Positions 21,187 through 22,142 of a stretch of 22,142 bases of DNA are shown here, piece by piece. Source of the DNA: Trachelipus rathkii (lineage: Eukaryota; Arthropoda; Malacostraca; Isopoda; Trachelipodidae). The DNA lies in the NCBI GenBank assembly GCA_015478945.1, contig JABUQX010088665.1, positions 7,501 to 29,642 on the forward strand. The letters are read 5' to 3'. Below the pieces are notes generated by a model that saw nothing but the letters and a program-made list of their open reading frames with translations, had not been told where the DNA came from and searched no databases. Numbering within the stretch: the first letter of the stretch is position 1; each line of letters opens with the position of its first letter. Made by a program: the position numbers and the translations under genes.

Positions 21187-21467
21187 TATATATAATCATA
21201 TATAACTATATATCATTTGATATATATATATCATATATAGTATATTATAGTAATATAATAAATATATAATATATATATACTATATCATATATATATATAA
21301 TATATATATATATATTATATATATAATATAAGATATATATATATATACTATAATATTATATATATAATATAATATATATATATATTATATCATATATAAT
21401 AATATATTATAGCTACTATAGTTATATATACTTATCATTCCATTAAATAGTGCATATAAAAATATAG

Positions 21468-21510
<43 letters not shown>

Positions 21511-21666
21511 GTATATATAAACAAAAATATATAATTTATATATATATTATATATATATATATATAGTATATATATTATAATATAATATATATATATATAT
21601 AATTAATAATATATATATAATATATATTATATATACTATATATATATACATATATATATATTAATA
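21187..21666. repeat. Complex AT microsatellite
   Basis: Nearly 480 bp of TA-rich repeat between the foldback element and PLE copy B, with a small non-repeat island near 21430-21465. Confidence 0.92.
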
Positions 21667-22142
21667 GATAACTTAAATAAGCCAAACATCAATTATTAAA
21701 GAGCCAAAGGCAATACTTACTATTTAACACATTGTAAGATGGCAAAGGGCAATCTATTATGAAGACAACTCTTGGATGGTCAAAAGAGACGCAACTTATA
21801 TGGACCACTGTCGCTATTCAAAGACGGTTTGGTGTTGGCTATGTATAATGCCTCCAAAATGTGTAGGTTGGTTGTAGATTTTGCTTTTGACAATATTGAA
21901 AAACTAGCGAAGTTACCTACGTGATCTTTAGAGTGTGAATGGTCTCTTATTGCCGAGCTATAAGGGGGAGTTAAGTAGCCAGTTTTAGAACGAGAAGCAA
22001 ACACCCGCTATGTTCGCCTACCCTTCGCATAGTGTTGGCGAGTATATGCCAACGATAGAGGGCATCACTGGCCTCACATGTAAATTTATAAAGCAAGAGA
22101 GAAACGAGAGTGCAGAAGTGTACTTTCCCTTGTTGCTAGCGC
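21667..22142 (-). pseudogene. Penelope-like element copy B: GIY-YIG endonuclease C-terminus and 3' flank
   Basis: On the minus strand, 22004-21780 is open for 74 residues and contains TPPYSSAIRDHSHSKDHVGN, then FSILSKAKSTTNLHILEALY and NTKPSLNSD, ending at a stop before 21779. This is the conserved C-terminal half of the GIY-YIG endonuclease that PLEs carry after their RT, which nicks target DNA for integration. Upstream in a shifted frame MRRVGEHSG supplies the Arg and Glu-His of the domain, and CPSLYRW stands where a Cys motif and Tyr-Val/Ile-Gly are expected, so the YIG motif is mutated. Coding is truncated by the window end at 22142, and the RT would lie beyond it. Non-coding sequence 21779-21667 matches copy A and then stops at a TA tract. 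The frameshift and lost glycine suggest an inactive copy. Confidence 0.78.

Overview
The window reads as non-genic eukaryotic DNA, most likely from an arthropod and probably a decapod crustacean. This is inferred from the density of (TA)n and (TTA)n microsatellites, a TTAGG-type telomere-like tract (the arthropod telomere motif) and the particular mix of retroelement families. I found no intact host gene, no operon-like layout, no CRISPR array and no complete RNA gene. Nearly all interpretable sequence is decayed mobile elements embedded in very AT-rich DNA.

Left part (1-4900): AT-rich DNA with a tRNA-derived SINE with a poly(A) tail (740-952), a GC-rich island of unknown origin (2008-2385), degenerate TTAGG repeats (2649-2741), a 300-bp TTA microsatellite, a 45-bp minisatellite and a diverged 75-bp tandem duplication. 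Middle left (about 5080-7550): a badly decayed LINE on the plus strand, recognisable from the linker before the reverse transcriptase (RT), then RT motifs, then the C-terminal region. Centre (7550-12680): about 5 kb of anonymous AT-rich DNA.

Right of centre (12680-15240): a Ty3/gypsy LTR retrotransposon on the minus strand, with gag 3' end, protease, RT, start of RNase H and a probable 5' LTR/primer-binding edge; it is broken by stops and a 37-bp tandem duplication. Next (15440-16115) is a minus-strand CR1-like LINE fragment whose RT reading frame contains a (TA)53 tract. Next (16259-17720) is a plus-strand gypsy-type gag-protease-RT fragment with two CCHC zinc knuckles and a DSG protease.

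Right end (18245-22142): a nest of elements. Two hAT-like termini (18429 and 19301), two minus-strand Penelope-like element (PLE) pieces sharing a near-identical ~120-bp segment, and a ~1.04-kb inverted-repeat (foldback/MITE-like) element (20142-21184) with A-rich repeat units and a GC-rich centre. The second PLE piece carries the C-terminal part of a GIY-YIG endonuclease.

The window gives a picture of serial nested insertion followed by AT-microsatellite growth at element edges. I do not see a new functional system; the most unusual structures are the foldback element, the split PLE and the microsatellite grown inside RT codons.
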